This document shows, piece by piece, positions 22,264 to 31,762 of a stretch of 48,779 nucleotides of DNA. The stretch is from the NCBI GenBank assembly GCA_002339265.1, contig DDKG01000271.1, positions 1 to 48,779 on the forward strand, written 5' to 3'. The position numbers and the translations under genes were made by a program. The DNA is from Massilia sp. UBA2604. Its GTDB lineage: Bacteria > Pseudomonadota > Gammaproteobacteria > Burkholderiales > Burkholderiaceae_D. Under the pieces are notes generated by a model that searched no databases, was not told the origin of the DNA, and saw only the letters and a program-made list of their open reading frames with translations. Every line of letters begins with the position of its first letter. Position 1 is the first letter of the stretch.

Positions 22264-23586
22264 ATGTCCACGGATGACCTGTTCAAGACCGAGCCGGCCG
22301 CGCCACTGGCCGAAGCCCTGCGTCCGCGCACCATCGACGAGGTGGTCGGCCAGAGCCACCTGCTGGCGCCCGGCAAGCCGCTGAACCTGGTTTTTAAATC
22401 CGGCAAGCCGCATTCGATGATCCTGTGGGGCCCGCCGGGCGTGGGCAAGACCACGCTGGCGCGCCTGACCGCCTACGCCTTCGACTGCGAGTTCATCGCG
22501 CTGTCGGCGGTGTTGTCGGGCGTCAAGGATATCCGCGCCGCCATCGAGCAGGCTGAGCAGTACCTGGCCCGGGGCAAGCACACGATCCTGTTCATCGACG
22601 AGATCCACCGTTTCAATAAATCGCAGCAGGACGCCTTGCTGCCGTTCGTGGAAAGCGGCCTGGTGACGCTGATCGGCGCCACCACCGAGAACCCGTCGTT
22701 CGAAGTCAATTCGGCGCTGCTGTCGCGCTCGCAGGTCTATGTGCTCAAGGCATTGACCGACGTCGAGATGCGCCAGCTGCTGGAGCGTGCCCGCAAGGAG
22801 GCGCTGCAGCACCTGGAATTCGACGAACTGGCGATCGACACCCTGGTCGGCTATGCCGACGGCGATGCGCGCCGCTTCCTGAACCTGCTCGAGCAGACCA
22901 GCACCTCGGCCAATACCGCCGGCACCAATCGCATCACCGCCGAGTTCGTCGAGAACGCGCTGACGCTCAATGCGCGCCGCTTCGACAAGGGCGGCGACAA
23001 TTTCTACGACCAGATCTCGGCCCTGCATAAATCGGTGCGCGGCTCGCACCCCGATGCGGCCCTGTACTGGTTCTGCCGCATGCTCGACGGCGGCGCCGAC
23101 GCCAAGTACTTGTCGCGCCGCATCGTGCGCATGGCCTGGGAAGACATCGGCATCGCCGATCCGCGCGCGATCCAGCTGGCCAACGACGCCGCCGCGACCT
23201 ACGAGCGGCTCGGTTCGCCCGAGGGCGAGCTGGCGCTGGGCCAGGCCGTGATCTATCTCGCCTGCGCGGCCAAGAGCAATGCCGGCTACAACGCCTTCAA
23301 TGCGGCGATGGCTTTCGTGCGCAAGGACAAGTCGCGCGAGGTGCCGGTCCACTTGCGCAATGCGCCGACCAAGCTCATGAAAGAGCTGGGCTACGGCCAC
23401 GAGTACCGTTACGCGCACGACGAGCCGAATGCGTATGCGGCGGGTGAAACCTATCTGCCGGATGGGATGCCCGAGCCCGGCTGGTACCAGCCGGTGCCGC
23501 GCGGGATCGAGAGCAAGATTGCCGAGAAGCTGGCGTGGTTGCGCAGCCTGGATGATGAGGCGCGCGCCAACGGCGAGGGTTCGTAG
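22264..23586 (+). CDS. rarA: Replication-associated recombination protein RarA
   Basis: AAA+ ATPase (440 aa, MgsA/WRNIP1 family) acting at stalled replication forks. Walker [14 protein letters not shown] is near residue 57, the Walker B region [18 protein letters not shown] near 112, sensor 1 [13 protein letters not shown] near 140, and the C-terminal tetramerisation region includes [17 protein letters not shown]. The real start ATG 22264 gives [20 protein letters not shown], the usual N-terminus. It is 86 nt behind lolA, and there is no clear promoter between them. Confidence 0.96.
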   Translation: MSTDDLFKTEPAAPLAEALRPRTIDEVVGQSHLLAPGKPLNLVFKSGKPHSMILWGPPGVGKTTLARLTAYAFDCEFIALSAVLSGVKDIRAAIEQAEQYLARGKHTILFIDEIHRFNKSQQDALLPFVESGLVTLIGATTENPSFEVNSALLSRSQVYVLKALTDVEMRQLLERARKEALQHLEFDELAIDTLVGYADGDARRFLNLLEQTSTSANTAGTNRITAEFVENALTLNARRFDKGGDNFYDQISALHKSVRGSHPDAALYWFCRMLDGGADAKYLSRRIVRMAWEDIGIADPRAIQLANDAAATYERLGSPEGELALGQAVIYLACAAKSNAGYNAFNAAMAFVRKDKSREVPVHLRNAPTKLMKELGYGHEYRYAHDEPNAYAAGETYLPDGMPEPGWYQPVPRGIESKIAEKLAWLRSLDDEARANGEGS

Positions 23587-23767
23587 GGCCGGCAATCAAT
23601 CGGCTGGCCAGGCGCGGCCGGCTTTGCGCGGTCGGTCCGGCGTTTCTGCATTCTGCGCCGCGTTTCAAGCGCTTCGTCGCAAGTCGATGGCAATCCAGGG
23701 GGCTGGTGGCTAAAGTACCACCATCGCAAAGCAATTCGCGAATCACCCAACCCCCTAAGGAGCCATC

Positions 23768-23947
23768 ATGAACATCCGTAAAAACTTCGAAGCCCTGTTC
23801 CTCGCCGTCGCCGCCTTGGGCCTGGTCGCCAGTTTCGCTACCGCCAACGAGCGTCCGATCGAGATCGCCGCATCGACCGCCCCGGCGATCGACATGGCCA
23901 ACATCCAGACCGTGATCGTCAGCGCACCGCGCCTGGCAGTCCGCTAA
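23768..23947 (+). CDS. Small exported protein, 59 aa, unknown function
   Basis: ATG 23768 is preceded by AAGGAG (23757-23762), and the stop is followed directly by a strong terminator, so this looks like a true monocistronic gene. The peptide opens with MNIRKNFEALFLAVAALGLV, a signal-peptide-like stretch ending ASFATA, with cleavage expected near residue 28. The predicted mature part of about 31 residues is short, with ERPIEIAASTAPAIDMANIQ and a hydrophobic VIVSAPRLAV tail. No family is recognised. It sits between rarA and serS. Confidence 0.7.
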   Translation: MNIRKNFEALFLAVAALGLVASFATANERPIEIAASTAPAIDMANIQTVIVSAPRLAVR

Positions 23948-23967
23948 AACCGGCGCAAGCCGGTTTT
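23946..23967 (+). terminator. Rho-independent terminator after the small exported protein
   Basis: AAAACCGGC (23946-23954) and GCCGGTTTT (23959-23967) form a perfect 9-bp stem with a GCAA loop and terminal T residues. It overlaps the stop codon at 23945-23947. Confidence 0.85.
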
Positions 23968-23969
23968 AG

Positions 23970-25370
<1,401 letters not shown>

Positions 25371-25383
25371 ATCGCTTGCCGGG

Positions 25384-25418
25384 GGAAGGGATGTCACTTA
25401 GGTGCAATTTTCCCTTCC
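25384..25418 (+). terminator. Possible serS terminator
   Basis: GGAAGGGA (25384-25391) pairs with TCCCTTCC (25411-25418) over a 19-nt loop that itself holds CAC/GTG. ATTTT follows at 25419-25423. It is a modest structure just ahead of the tRNA promoter. Confidence 0.4.
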
Positions 25419-25436
25419 ATTTTCCGGGAATGTGTC

Positions 25437-25442
25437 TATAAT
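25437..25442 (+). promoter_or_regulatory. -10 element of the first tRNA-Ser gene
   Basis: TATAAT at 25437-25442, 40 nt before the mature 5' end, followed by a GC-rich discriminator (GGCGG). The -35 is poor. The same spacing class is seen at the second copy (48648-48653). Confidence 0.6.
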
Positions 25443-25482
25443 GGCGGTCTCTTGCAGCCCACTGCAAGGATCGACCAAAGCC

Positions 25483-25572
<90 letters not shown>

Positions 25573-25581
25573 AGTATCATG

Positions 25582-25609
25582 AAAAGAGCCACCGCAAGGT
25601 GGCTTTTTT
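25582..25609 (+). terminator. Terminator after the first tRNA-Ser
   Basis: AGCCACC (25587-25593), GCAA loop, GGTGGCT (25598-25604), then T-run to 25609, with flanking A residues on the 5' side. Confidence 0.85.
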
Positions 25610-25928
25610 CTTTCCGACGCTCCACCCGACGTTCAAACAGCAGCCAGCCATGACCGTGCAGACATCGACGCCCCGACCAGCCGCACGCGCGCAATGCGCG
25701 GCGTCGGGCGTGCGTTGCGAGCGCCTGGGGCGCGAATCCGCCTGCTTCGCCGGATCCGGACTGCCGCGCGGTTATTTCTGCTCCGTTACACCCCCTTAAG
25801 CACCTGCCTTCTGTTCAGCTTGTGCCGGCGCACCGTGTGCCGGCGCCTGGCCGCGCGCGCCGTGCTTCGCATGGCGCCGCGATCCGTTCCCATGACGTCC
25901 GGCGCCTTGCGCCGGGGAAGGTATTTTC
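25610..25928 (+). other. 319-nt stretch without a convincing gene
   Basis: Between the tRNA terminator and the SulP gene. It holds an ATG frame at 25650-25799 (49 aa, five Cys) without a ribosome site and with weaker third-position G/C than neighbouring genes, so I do not call it. Also seen are a short hairpin CGCGC-AAT-GCGCG and two direct copies of GTGCCGGCGC around 25824-25846. The last part contains the hairpin before the SulP start (separate entry). Confidence 0.5.
25899..25921 (+). promoter_or_regulatory. Hairpin beside the SulP ribosome site
   Basis: CCGGCGC (25899-25905) and GCGCCGG (25909-25915) form a 7-bp stem with a 3-nt loop. Its 3' arm runs into GGGGAAGG (25914-25921), the ribosome site of GTG 25929. 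Folding would partly mask that site, which may lower translation of the transporter. Confidence 0.4.
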
Positions 25929-27407
25929 GTGTCTTTTCAATCCATTCGCCAGGACTGGTTCTCCAATGTCCGCAACGACCTGCTCGCAGGTCTCGTCGTC
26001 GCGCTCGCCCTGATTCCCGAGGCGATCGCGTTTTCCATCATCGCCGGCGTCGATCCAAAAGTCGGCCTGTACGCCTCGTTTTCGATCGCCGTCTTGACCG
26101 CGTTCTTCGGCGGCCGGCCTGGCATGATCTCGGCCGCCACCGGCGCCATGGCCCTGGTTATGGTTACCCTCGTCAAGACGCATGGCCTCGACTACCTGCT
26201 GGCGGCCACGATCCTGGCCGGCCTGCTGCAGGTGGTGGCCGGCTGGATCAGGCTCGGGCGCCTGATGCGCTTCGTGTCGCGTTCGGTGGTCACCGGCTTC
26301 GTCAACGCGCTGGCGATCCTGATCTTCATGGCCCAGCTGCCCGAGCTGACGAACGTCACCTGGCAGGTGTATGCGATGACTGCCGCCGGGCTGGCGATCA
26401 TCTACGGCCTGCCATATGTCACGCGCGCCGTGCCGTCGCCGCTGGTGACGATCGTCGTGCTCACCGGTGTGTCGATCGCGCTGGGACTGGACATCCGCAC
26501 CGTGGGCGACATGGGCCAGCTGCCCGACAGCCTGCCCTCGTTCCTGGTGCCGGACGTGCCGTTCACGTTCGAAACCCTGCAGATCATCCTGCCGTATTCC
26601 GTCACCCTGATGGTGGTGGGCCTGCTTGAATCCCTGATGACGGCGACCATCGTCGACGACATGACCGATACCCGCAGCGACAAGAACCGCGAATGCGTGG
26701 GGCAGGGCGTCGCCAACGTCGCCACCGGTTTCATCGGCGGCATGGCCGGCTGCGCGATGATCGGCCAGTCGGTCATCAACGTGAAGTCCGGCGGGCGCGG
26801 ACGCCTGTCGACGCTGACCGCCGGCGTCGTGCTGCTGATCCTGGTCGTGTTCCTGGGCGAATGGGTGAGCCGGATCCCGATGGCGGCGCTGGTCGCGGTG
26901 ATGATCATGGTGTCGATCGGCACCTTCGACTGGGCCTCGATCCGCCGCCTGCGCGAACATCCGTCGAGTTCCAGCATCGTGATGGTGGCGACGGTGGTCG
27001 TCACCGTCGCCACCCACGACCTAGCCAAGGGCGTGCTGACCGGCGTGCTGCTGTCCGGCGTGTTCTTCGCGCAGAAGGTCAGCCGGATGCTCGACGTGCG
27101 TTCAACGCTCGGCGGTGACGGCGTGCGCCATTACCGGGTCGCCGGCCAGGTGTTCTTCGCGTCGTCCGACCTGCTGGTGCATTCGTTCGACTACGCCGAA
27201 GCGCCCGCCCGGGTGCGCATCGACGTCGGCCAGGCGCACTTCTGGGACATCACCGCGGTCGCTGCCCTTGACAAGATCGTGCTCAAGTTTCGCCGTGCGG
27301 GCGCACTGGTCGAGGTCGATGGCCTGAACCAGGCCAGCGCCACCATGGTCGACAAATTCGGCGTGCACGACAAGCAGGACGGCGACGTCATGCTGTCGGG
27401 GCACTAG
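25929..27407 (+). CDS. SulP-family anion transporter
   Basis: Inner-membrane transporter of the SulP/SLC26 family, 492 aa, with 10-12 hydrophobic helices followed by a cytoplasmic STAS domain (about 395-485, [23 protein letters not shown]). The family N-terminus is clear: [19 protein letters not shown]. Substrates in the family include sulfate, bicarbonate and dicarboxylates; nothing here decides between them. It starts at GTG 25929, 7 nt after GGGGAAGG. It stands alone behind the tRNA-Ser gene. Confidence 0.92.
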   Translation: MSFQSIRQDWFSNVRNDLLAGLVVALALIPEAIAFSIIAGVDPKVGLYASFSIAVLTAFFGGRPGMISAATGAMALVMVTLVKTHGLDYLLAATILAGLLQVVAGWIRLGRLMRFVSRSVVTGFVNALAILIFMAQLPELTNVTWQVYAMTAAGLAIIYGLPYVTRAVPSPLVTIVVLTGVSIALGLDIRTVGDMGQLPDSLPSFLVPDVPFTFETLQIILPYSVTLMVVGLLESLMTATIVDDMTDTRSDKNRECVGQGVANVATGFIGGMAGCAMIGQSVINVKSGGRGRLSTLTAGVVLLILVVFLGEWVSRIPMAALVAVMIMVSIGTFDWASIRRLREHPSSSSIVMVATVVVTVATHDLAKGVLTGVLLSGVFFAQKVSRMLDVRSTLGGDGVRHYRVAGQVFFASSDLLVHSFDYAEAPARVRIDVGQAHFWDITAVAALDKIVLKFRRAGALVEVDGLNQASATMVDKFGVHDKQDGDVMLSGH

Positions 27408-27437
27408 CACCGGCAAGGGGTCCACAAGCGCAGGTGC

Positions 27438-27449
27438 GCCATGCATGGC
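27438..27449. promoter_or_regulatory. 12-bp palindrome before the LysE-type gene
   Basis: GCCATGCATGGC is a perfect palindrome 50 bp before ATG 27500 and could be an operator. No divergently encoded regulator is present. Confidence 0.25.
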
Positions 27450-27499
27450 ATACTCTGCCTGGTTATTGTCGAGCTGCAAAATACTGAGGTGGGGTGAGC

Positions 27500-28132
27500 A
27501 TGACCTGGTCGACCTGGCTGCTGTTTCTTTCCGTATCACTGGCGGCGGCGTTCACGCCGGGGCCGGGGGTACTCATGGCGATCGCCACCGCCGGCACGCA
27601 GGGGCCTGCCCGGGCCTTGTACAGCTCGGCCGGCAATGCGGTGGGCGTCTTCATCGTCGCCACCACCGCGGTGGCGGGCCTCGGGCTGGTGCTCAAGACC
27701 TCCGCGCTGGCCTTCGGCCTGCTCAAGATCGTCGGCGCCGCCTACCTGATGTATCTCGGGATCCATACCTGGCGCCGCGCCGCGCGCGAGTCCGCGCCCG
27801 CGTCCACCGTGGCGCCCGCGCCGCTGCAGGCGAGCCGCCGGGCGACCTTCCGCGCCGGCTTGCTGGTCGCGGTGAGCAATCCCAAGGCGATCCTGTTCTT
27901 CACCGCCATCTTCCCGCAGTTCATGCCGCCGGATCGGATCGACATCGTGCGCTTCCTGATGCTCACCTCGGCCTTCATCGGCTGCACGCTGTTGTCGCAC
28001 CTGTTCTACGTGGCCGGCACGGCCTGGGTGAAGCGGCGGGTGCGGCAGAGCGCCGCGCGCACGCGCCTGGCCCGGCGCGGCGTGGCGGCGCTGTTCATGG
28101 GCATGGGCGGGTTCCTGCTGATGGCGAAGTAA
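27500..28132 (+). CDS. LysE/RhtB-family exporter
   Basis: Inner-membrane amino-acid or metabolite exporter, 210 aa with about six helices. The family signature is present: AFTPGPGVLMAIATAGTQG near residue 20, then LLVAVSNPKAILFFTAIFPQF in the middle. The start is ATG 27500 rather than GTG 27494, because GAGGT at 27486-27490 is 9 nt from the ATG but only 3 nt from the GTG. The substrate is unknown. It is convergent with the acetyltransferase gene at the end of the ars operon. Confidence 0.9.
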   Translation: MTWSTWLLFLSVSLAAAFTPGPGVLMAIATAGTQGPARALYSSAGNAVGVFIVATTAVAGLGLVLKTSALAFGLLKIVGAAYLMYLGIHTWRRAARESAPASTVAPAPLQASRRATFRAGLLVAVSNPKAILFFTAIFPQFMPPDRIDIVRFLMLTSAFIGCTLLSHLFYVAGTAWVKRRVRQSAARTRLARRGVAALFMGMGGFLLMAK

Positions 28133-28142
28133 TGCGCGGCCA

Positions 28143-28640
28143 TTACGGGGCCAGCAGCAGCTGCCAGTAGCCGACGTCGATCCGGCGGCCGAACTTGAGG
28201 CCTACTTCGCTGAAATGGGCGACCTTGCGAAAGCCCAGACGCTCGTGCAGCGCGACACTGCGTTCGTTGGGCTGGGCTATGCCGCCAATGACCGTATGCA
28301 GTCCGCGCAGGCGCAGCTCGTCGAGCAGGCGTTCGTAGATGCGCCGGCCATGCCCGCGGCCCGCCAGCGCGGGATCGAGGTAGACGCTGCTTTCCACCGC
28401 ATGCCGGTAGGCCGGCCGGGCGCGCCATTTGGTGGCGTAGGCATAACCAGCCACCACGCCGTCGATCTCCAGCACCAGCCACGGCAGGCCGCCATCCATG
28501 ACGTCCGCGACGCGTCCGGCCATCTCGGGTTCGGACACCGACGCTTCCTCGAACGAGATCGTGGTGGTGGCGACGTAGTGGTTGTAGATCGCGCAGATGC
28601 GCGCGGCGTCCTGGCTGGTGGCGGGGCGGATGTCGGTCAT
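28143..28640 (-). CDS. arsN1: Phosphinothricin-type N-acetyltransferase, candidate ArsN1
   Basis: GNAT acetyltransferase, 165 aa, of the PAT/Bar/YncA group. It has IRPATSQDAARICAIYNHYV at the N-terminus, the substrate-region WRARPAYRHAVESSVYLDP (about residues 72-90), the acetyl-CoA loop GRGHGR (about 95) and NERSVALHERLGFRKVAHF. Close relatives in arsenic operons (ArsN1) acetylate the antibiotic arsinothricin; others act on phosphinothricin or methionine derivatives. It lies 31 nt behind arsH on the same strand as the last gene of arsC-arsB-arsH, which supports ArsN1. The family is certain; the substrate and symbol are inferred. Confidence 0.7.
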   Translation of the reverse strand: MTDIRPATSQDAARICAIYNHYVATTTISFEEASVSEPEMAGRVADVMDGGLPWLVLEIDGVVAGYAYATKWRARPAYRHAVESSVYLDPALAGRGHGRRIYERLLDELRLRGLHTVIGGIAQPNERSVALHERLGFRKVAHFSEVGLKFGRRIDVGYWQLLLAP

Positions 28641-28671
28641 GGCTTGATGGTAGCAGCTTATGAGGCAGGGC

Positions 28672-29388
28672 TTACAGCCGCGCGATCTGGCGGTCGATCG
28701 CCCTGTTGGCGCGCTCGCTGCGTTCGCTGTAGCGGTCCGTCAAATAAGCAGCATTGCCACGCATGAGCAGGGTGATCTTGACCAGTTCTTCCATGACGTC
28801 GACCACGCGCTCGTAATAGGCGGATGGGCGCATGCGGTCGTCGTCGCCGAATTCCTTGTAGGCCATCGGCACCGACGACTGGTTCGGAATCGTGAACATG
28901 CGCATCCAGCGGCCCAGCAGGCGCAAGGTATTGACCACGTTGAAGGACTGCGAGCCGCCGCAGACCTGCATCACGGCCAGCGTCTTGCCCTGGCTCGGGC
29001 GCACCGAACCCTGTTCGAGCGGGATCCAGTCGACCTGGTTCTTGAAGACCGCCGTCACCGCGCCATGGCGCTCGGGGCTGCACCACACCTGGCCCTCGGA
29101 CCAGATGCACAGTTCGCGCAGCTCGACGACTTTCGGGTGCGTGTCCGGCGCGCTGCCCACCAGCGGCAGCCCGGTCGGATCGAAGATCCTGACGTCGGCG
29201 CCAAAATGGCGCAGGATGCGCGCCGCTTCCTCCGTCAGCAGGCGGCTGAACGAGCGCTCGCGGAGCGACCCATACAGTAGCAGGATGCGCGGCGGATGGG
29301 CGACGTCGCCTGCGGGAGCGAGACGCCCGGCGGCAGGCAGGTCGAGGCGCGCCGGGTAGAGGTTGGGAAGGTCGGGAATCTGGTCCAT
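28672..29388 (-). CDS. arsH: ArsH NADPH-dependent FMN oxidoreductase
   Basis: Flavoprotein (238 aa) that oxidises trivalent organoarsenicals to less toxic pentavalent forms. The FMN-phosphate loop [20 protein letters not shown] follows an N-terminal ArsH extension of about 40 residues ([11 protein letters not shown]). The core includes [37 protein letters not shown] and a C-terminal segment typical of ArsH. It lies between arsB and the acetyltransferase in a head-to-tail operon (20 nt from arsB). Confidence 0.93.
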   Translation of the reverse strand: MDQIPDLPNLYPARLDLPAAGRLAPAGDVAHPPRILLLYGSLRERSFSRLLTEEAARILRHFGADVRIFDPTGLPLVGSAPDTHPKVVELRELCIWSEGQVWCSPERHGAVTAVFKNQVDWIPLEQGSVRPSQGKTLAVMQVCGGSQSFNVVNTLRLLGRWMRMFTIPNQSSVPMAYKEFGDDDRMRPSAYYERVVDVMEELVKITLLMRGNAAYLTDRYSERSERANRAIDRQIARL

Positions 29389-29408
29389 GACGATTGCAGT
29401 GAGAAGGT

Positions 29409-30689
29409 TCAGCCCAGGCGCAGCGCGAGTGCGCACAGCGTGAGCAGGAGGATCGGCAAGGTCAGCACCAGGCCGACGCGCAGGTAATAGCCCCACGAGA
29501 TGCGGATGCCCTTGCTGGACAGGACGTGCAGCCAGAGCAGGGTGGCGAGGCTGCCGATCGGGGTGATCTTGGGACCGAGGTCGCTGCCGATCGCGTTCGC
29601 GTAGATCATCGCCTCGCGCACGGCGCCTTCCGTGGCGCTGGCGTCGATCGCCAGCGCGCCGACCAGCACCGTCGGCATATTGTTCATGATCGACGACAGG
29701 ATCGCTGCGATGAATCCCGTGCCCAGGGCCGCGCCCCAGACGCCGTAGGCGGCGCAGCGCTCGAACAGGGCGCCCAGGCCGTCGGTCAGGCCGGCGTTGC
29801 GCAGGCCGTAGACCACCAGGTACATCCCGAGTGAGAACACCACGACCTGCCACGGCGCGTCGCGCAGCACCTCGCGCGTCGGGATGCGGTGGCCGCGCGC
29901 GGCGACGGCGAGCAGGATGGCGGCGCCGCCGGCTGCGACGGCGCTGATCGGCACGCCGGCGTCGTCCAGCCAGAAGAAGCCGGCCAGCAGCAGCGCCAGC
30001 ACCCACCAGCCGGCGACGAAGGTGGCGCGATCGACGATTGCCTCGCCGGGCGCGCGCAGTTGGGTGAGGTCGTAGTGGCGCGGGATGTCCTTACGGAAGA
30101 ACAGGTAGAGGACGGCGAGCGTGGCCGCCACCGAGACCAGGTTGACCGGGACCATGACTGCGGCGAAGCGCGCGAAACCGATGCCGAAGTAGTCGGCCGT
30201 GACGATGTTGACCAGGTTCGACACCACCAGCGGCAGGCTGGCGGTGTCGGCGACGAAGCCGGCCGCCATCACGAAGGCCAGCGTCGCGCGCGGCGGGAAG
30301 CGCAGCGCGGCCAGCATGGCGATCACGATCGGCGTCAGGATCAGCGCCGCGCCGTCGTTCGCGAACAGCGCCGCGACCGCCGCGCCGAGTAGCACCAGCA
30401 GGACGAACAGGCGCCGGCCGTCTCCCTTGCCCCAGCGCGCCACGTGCAGCGCGGCCCATTCGAAGAAGCCGGCGCGGTCGAGCAGCAGGCTGATGACGAT
30501 CACGGCGACGAAGGCGCCGGTGGCGTTCCAGACGATGCTCCAGACCACGGGCACGTCGGACAGCTGGATCACGCCGCAAACTAGTGCGGCAAGGGCGCCG
30601 GCGGCAGCGCTCCAGCCGATGCCCAGGCCGCGCGGCTGCCAGATCACCAGCACCAGCGTGGCGACGAAGATGAGCGCGGCGGTCAGCAT
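29409..30689 (-). CDS. arsB: ArsB arsenite efflux permease
   Basis: Arsenite/antimonite exporter of the ArsB (ion transporter superfamily) type, 426 aa, with about 11-12 hydrophobic helices. Family landmarks are [15 protein letters not shown] (about 110), [18 protein letters not shown] (about 330) and [22 protein letters not shown] (about 365). It can work alone or with ArsA; no arsA is present. The start codon overlaps the end of arsC by 7 bp. The other arsenite exporter type, Acr3, is absent. Confidence 0.94.
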   Translation of the reverse strand: MLTAALIFVATLVLVIWQPRGLGIGWSAAAGALAALVCGVIQLSDVPVVWSIVWNATGAFVAVIVISLLLDRAGFFEWAALHVARWGKGDGRRLFVLLVLLGAAVAALFANDGAALILTPIVIAMLAALRFPPRATLAFVMAAGFVADTASLPLVVSNLVNIVTADYFGIGFARFAAVMVPVNLVSVAATLAVLYLFFRKDIPRHYDLTQLRAPGEAIVDRATFVAGWWVLALLLAGFFWLDDAGVPISAVAAGGAAILLAVAARGHRIPTREVLRDAPWQVVVFSLGMYLVVYGLRNAGLTDGLGALFERCAAYGVWGAALGTGFIAAILSSIMNNMPTVLVGALAIDASATEGAVREAMIYANAIGSDLGPKITPIGSLATLLWLHVLSSKGIRISWGYYLRVGLVLTLPILLLTLCALALRLG

Positions 30690-31156
30690 GCGCCGATGCG
30701 GTCCAGCGCGTCCTTCAACGCTGTGCGCTCGCCGGCCAGCTCGGCCAGCGGCAAGGCAAGCAGCGCGCGGGTGCGGGCCAGCACGATGCGGTAGGTATCC
30801 TCGAAGGCAGCCGCAATGTCCTCGGACGTGCCCCGGACCTCGCTCGGGTCGACCAGCCCCCAATGCGCACGCACGACATCGCCCAGGTAGGCCGGGCAGG
30901 TTTCGCCAGCGGCATTGCCGCATACGGTGATGACCACGTCGGGCGTGAACGGCAGGTCGTGCCACGATTTGCTTGTATAACCGTCGACCGCGATGCCATG
31001 GCGCTGCAGCAGGTCGACCGCATCGGGGTTGATGCGGCCGGTCGGCTGGCTGCCGGCGCTGATGGCCTTGATGCCCGCCGGGGCGAGATGATTGAACACG
31101 GCTTCGCTCAGGATCGAGCGGCACGAGTTGCCGGTGCAGAGAAACAGGAAGTTCAT
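30683..31156 (-). CDS. arsC: Arsenate reductase, thioredoxin-coupled LMW-PTP type
   Basis: Reduces arsenate to arsenite for export, 157 aa. The phosphatase-like P-loop [15 protein letters not shown] gives Cys7 and Cys12, and the later redox pair is Cys79/Cys87 ([10 protein letters not shown]), the spacing of the thioredoxin-linked S. aureus-type enzyme. It is the first gene of the operon arsC-arsB-arsH-arsN1, divergent from arsR across 143 bp. trxB in the same window could supply electrons through thioredoxin. Confidence 0.94.
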   Translation of the reverse strand: MNFLFLCTGNSCRSILSEAVFNHLAPAGIKAISAGSQPTGRINPDAVDLLQRHGIAVDGYTSKSWHDLPFTPDVVITVCGNAAGETCPAYLGDVVRAHWGLVDPSEVRGTSEDIAAAFEDTYRIVLARTRALLALPLAELAGERTALKDALDRIGAC

Positions 31157-31188
31157 AGGCTTGGGACGAACAAGGTTAATCTCAACGT

Positions 31189-31222
31189 TTCAATAGATAT
31201 CGAGATGATGGCCGACTATAAT
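31189..31222 (+). promoter_or_regulatory. ars control region: imperfect palindrome and arsR -10
   Basis: TTCAATA-GA-TATCGAG (31189-31204) is an imperfect palindrome of the ArsR-operator kind, and TATAAT at 31217-31222 is a fitting -10 for arsR with the palindrome over the -35. A factor bound here would control both divergent transcripts. Confidence 0.5.
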
Positions 31223-31299
31223 CGAGGTCTTGGAAATGTTCAACTGGAATGTCGAGGATGCGAAGTCCAGTACAATCCGGCTTTTTAGTGGCGTCGAGC

Positions 31300-31644
31300 A
31301 TGGAAACGAAACAGGTACTGGCGGCGCTCGCCGCACTGGCCCAGGAGTCGCGGCTGGCGGTCTTCCGGCTGCTGATCCAGGCCGGTCCCTCGGGACTGGC
31401 CGCCGGGAAGATCGGCGAAGCGCTGGGCATCGCGTCGTCGGCGCTGTCCTTCCATTTGAAGGAGCTCACCCATGCCGGCCTGGTGACGGCGCGCCAGGAA
31501 GGGCGTTTCGTCATCTATACGGCGCAGTTCGACACGATGAGCGCGCTGGTCGGTTTCCTCACCGAGAACTGCTGCGCCGGCGTGCCTTGCGGGATCGATG
31601 CACCCGCCGATGCCTGCCAACCGACGTCCCCGAAGCGGTGCTGA
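31300..31644 (+). CDS. arsR: ArsR arsenite-responsive repressor
   Basis: ArsR/SmtB-family repressor, 114 aa, releasing the ars promoters on binding As(III). The winged helix covers residues 5-85 with recognition helix ASSALSFHLKELTHAGLV. There is no CVC motif in the DNA-binding region; instead cysteines cluster at the C-terminus (Cys91, Cys92, Cys97, then 106 and 114: ENCCAGVPCG), the arrangement of the Acidithiobacillus-type ArsR. The start at ATG 31300 gives the typical METKQVLAALAAL. An in-frame upstream extension to 31249 is not supported. Confidence 0.93.
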   Translation: METKQVLAALAALAQESRLAVFRLLIQAGPSGLAAGKIGEALGIASSALSFHLKELTHAGLVTARQEGRFVIYTAQFDTMSALVGFLTENCCAGVPCGIDAPADACQPTSPKRC

Positions 31645-31674
31645 CGACCACACCGCGTTCCTGACTATCGCGCT

Positions 31675-31696
31675 CAACAATTGTTGCGATGCAACA
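31675..31696 (+). promoter_or_regulatory. Overlapping palindromes before the DASS transporter
   Basis: CAACAA/TTGTTG (31675-31686) overlaps TGTTGC-GAT-GCAACA (31682-31696). The second has the TGC-N3-GCA core also seen at 33865-33875 before the acyltransferase operon, so one regulator may act on both. It is 67 bp before ATG 31763. Confidence 0.45.
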
Positions 31697-31762
31697 TCCT
31701 TCTGCTAACATATTAACCAGTAGTTCATCCGTACCTGGTTACACCGTTAGGAAGGAATCATC

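Noticed and set aside
25650..25799. 49-residue Cys-containing frame before the SulP gene
   Set aside because: No ribosome site, weak third-position G/C bias and no similarity recognised.
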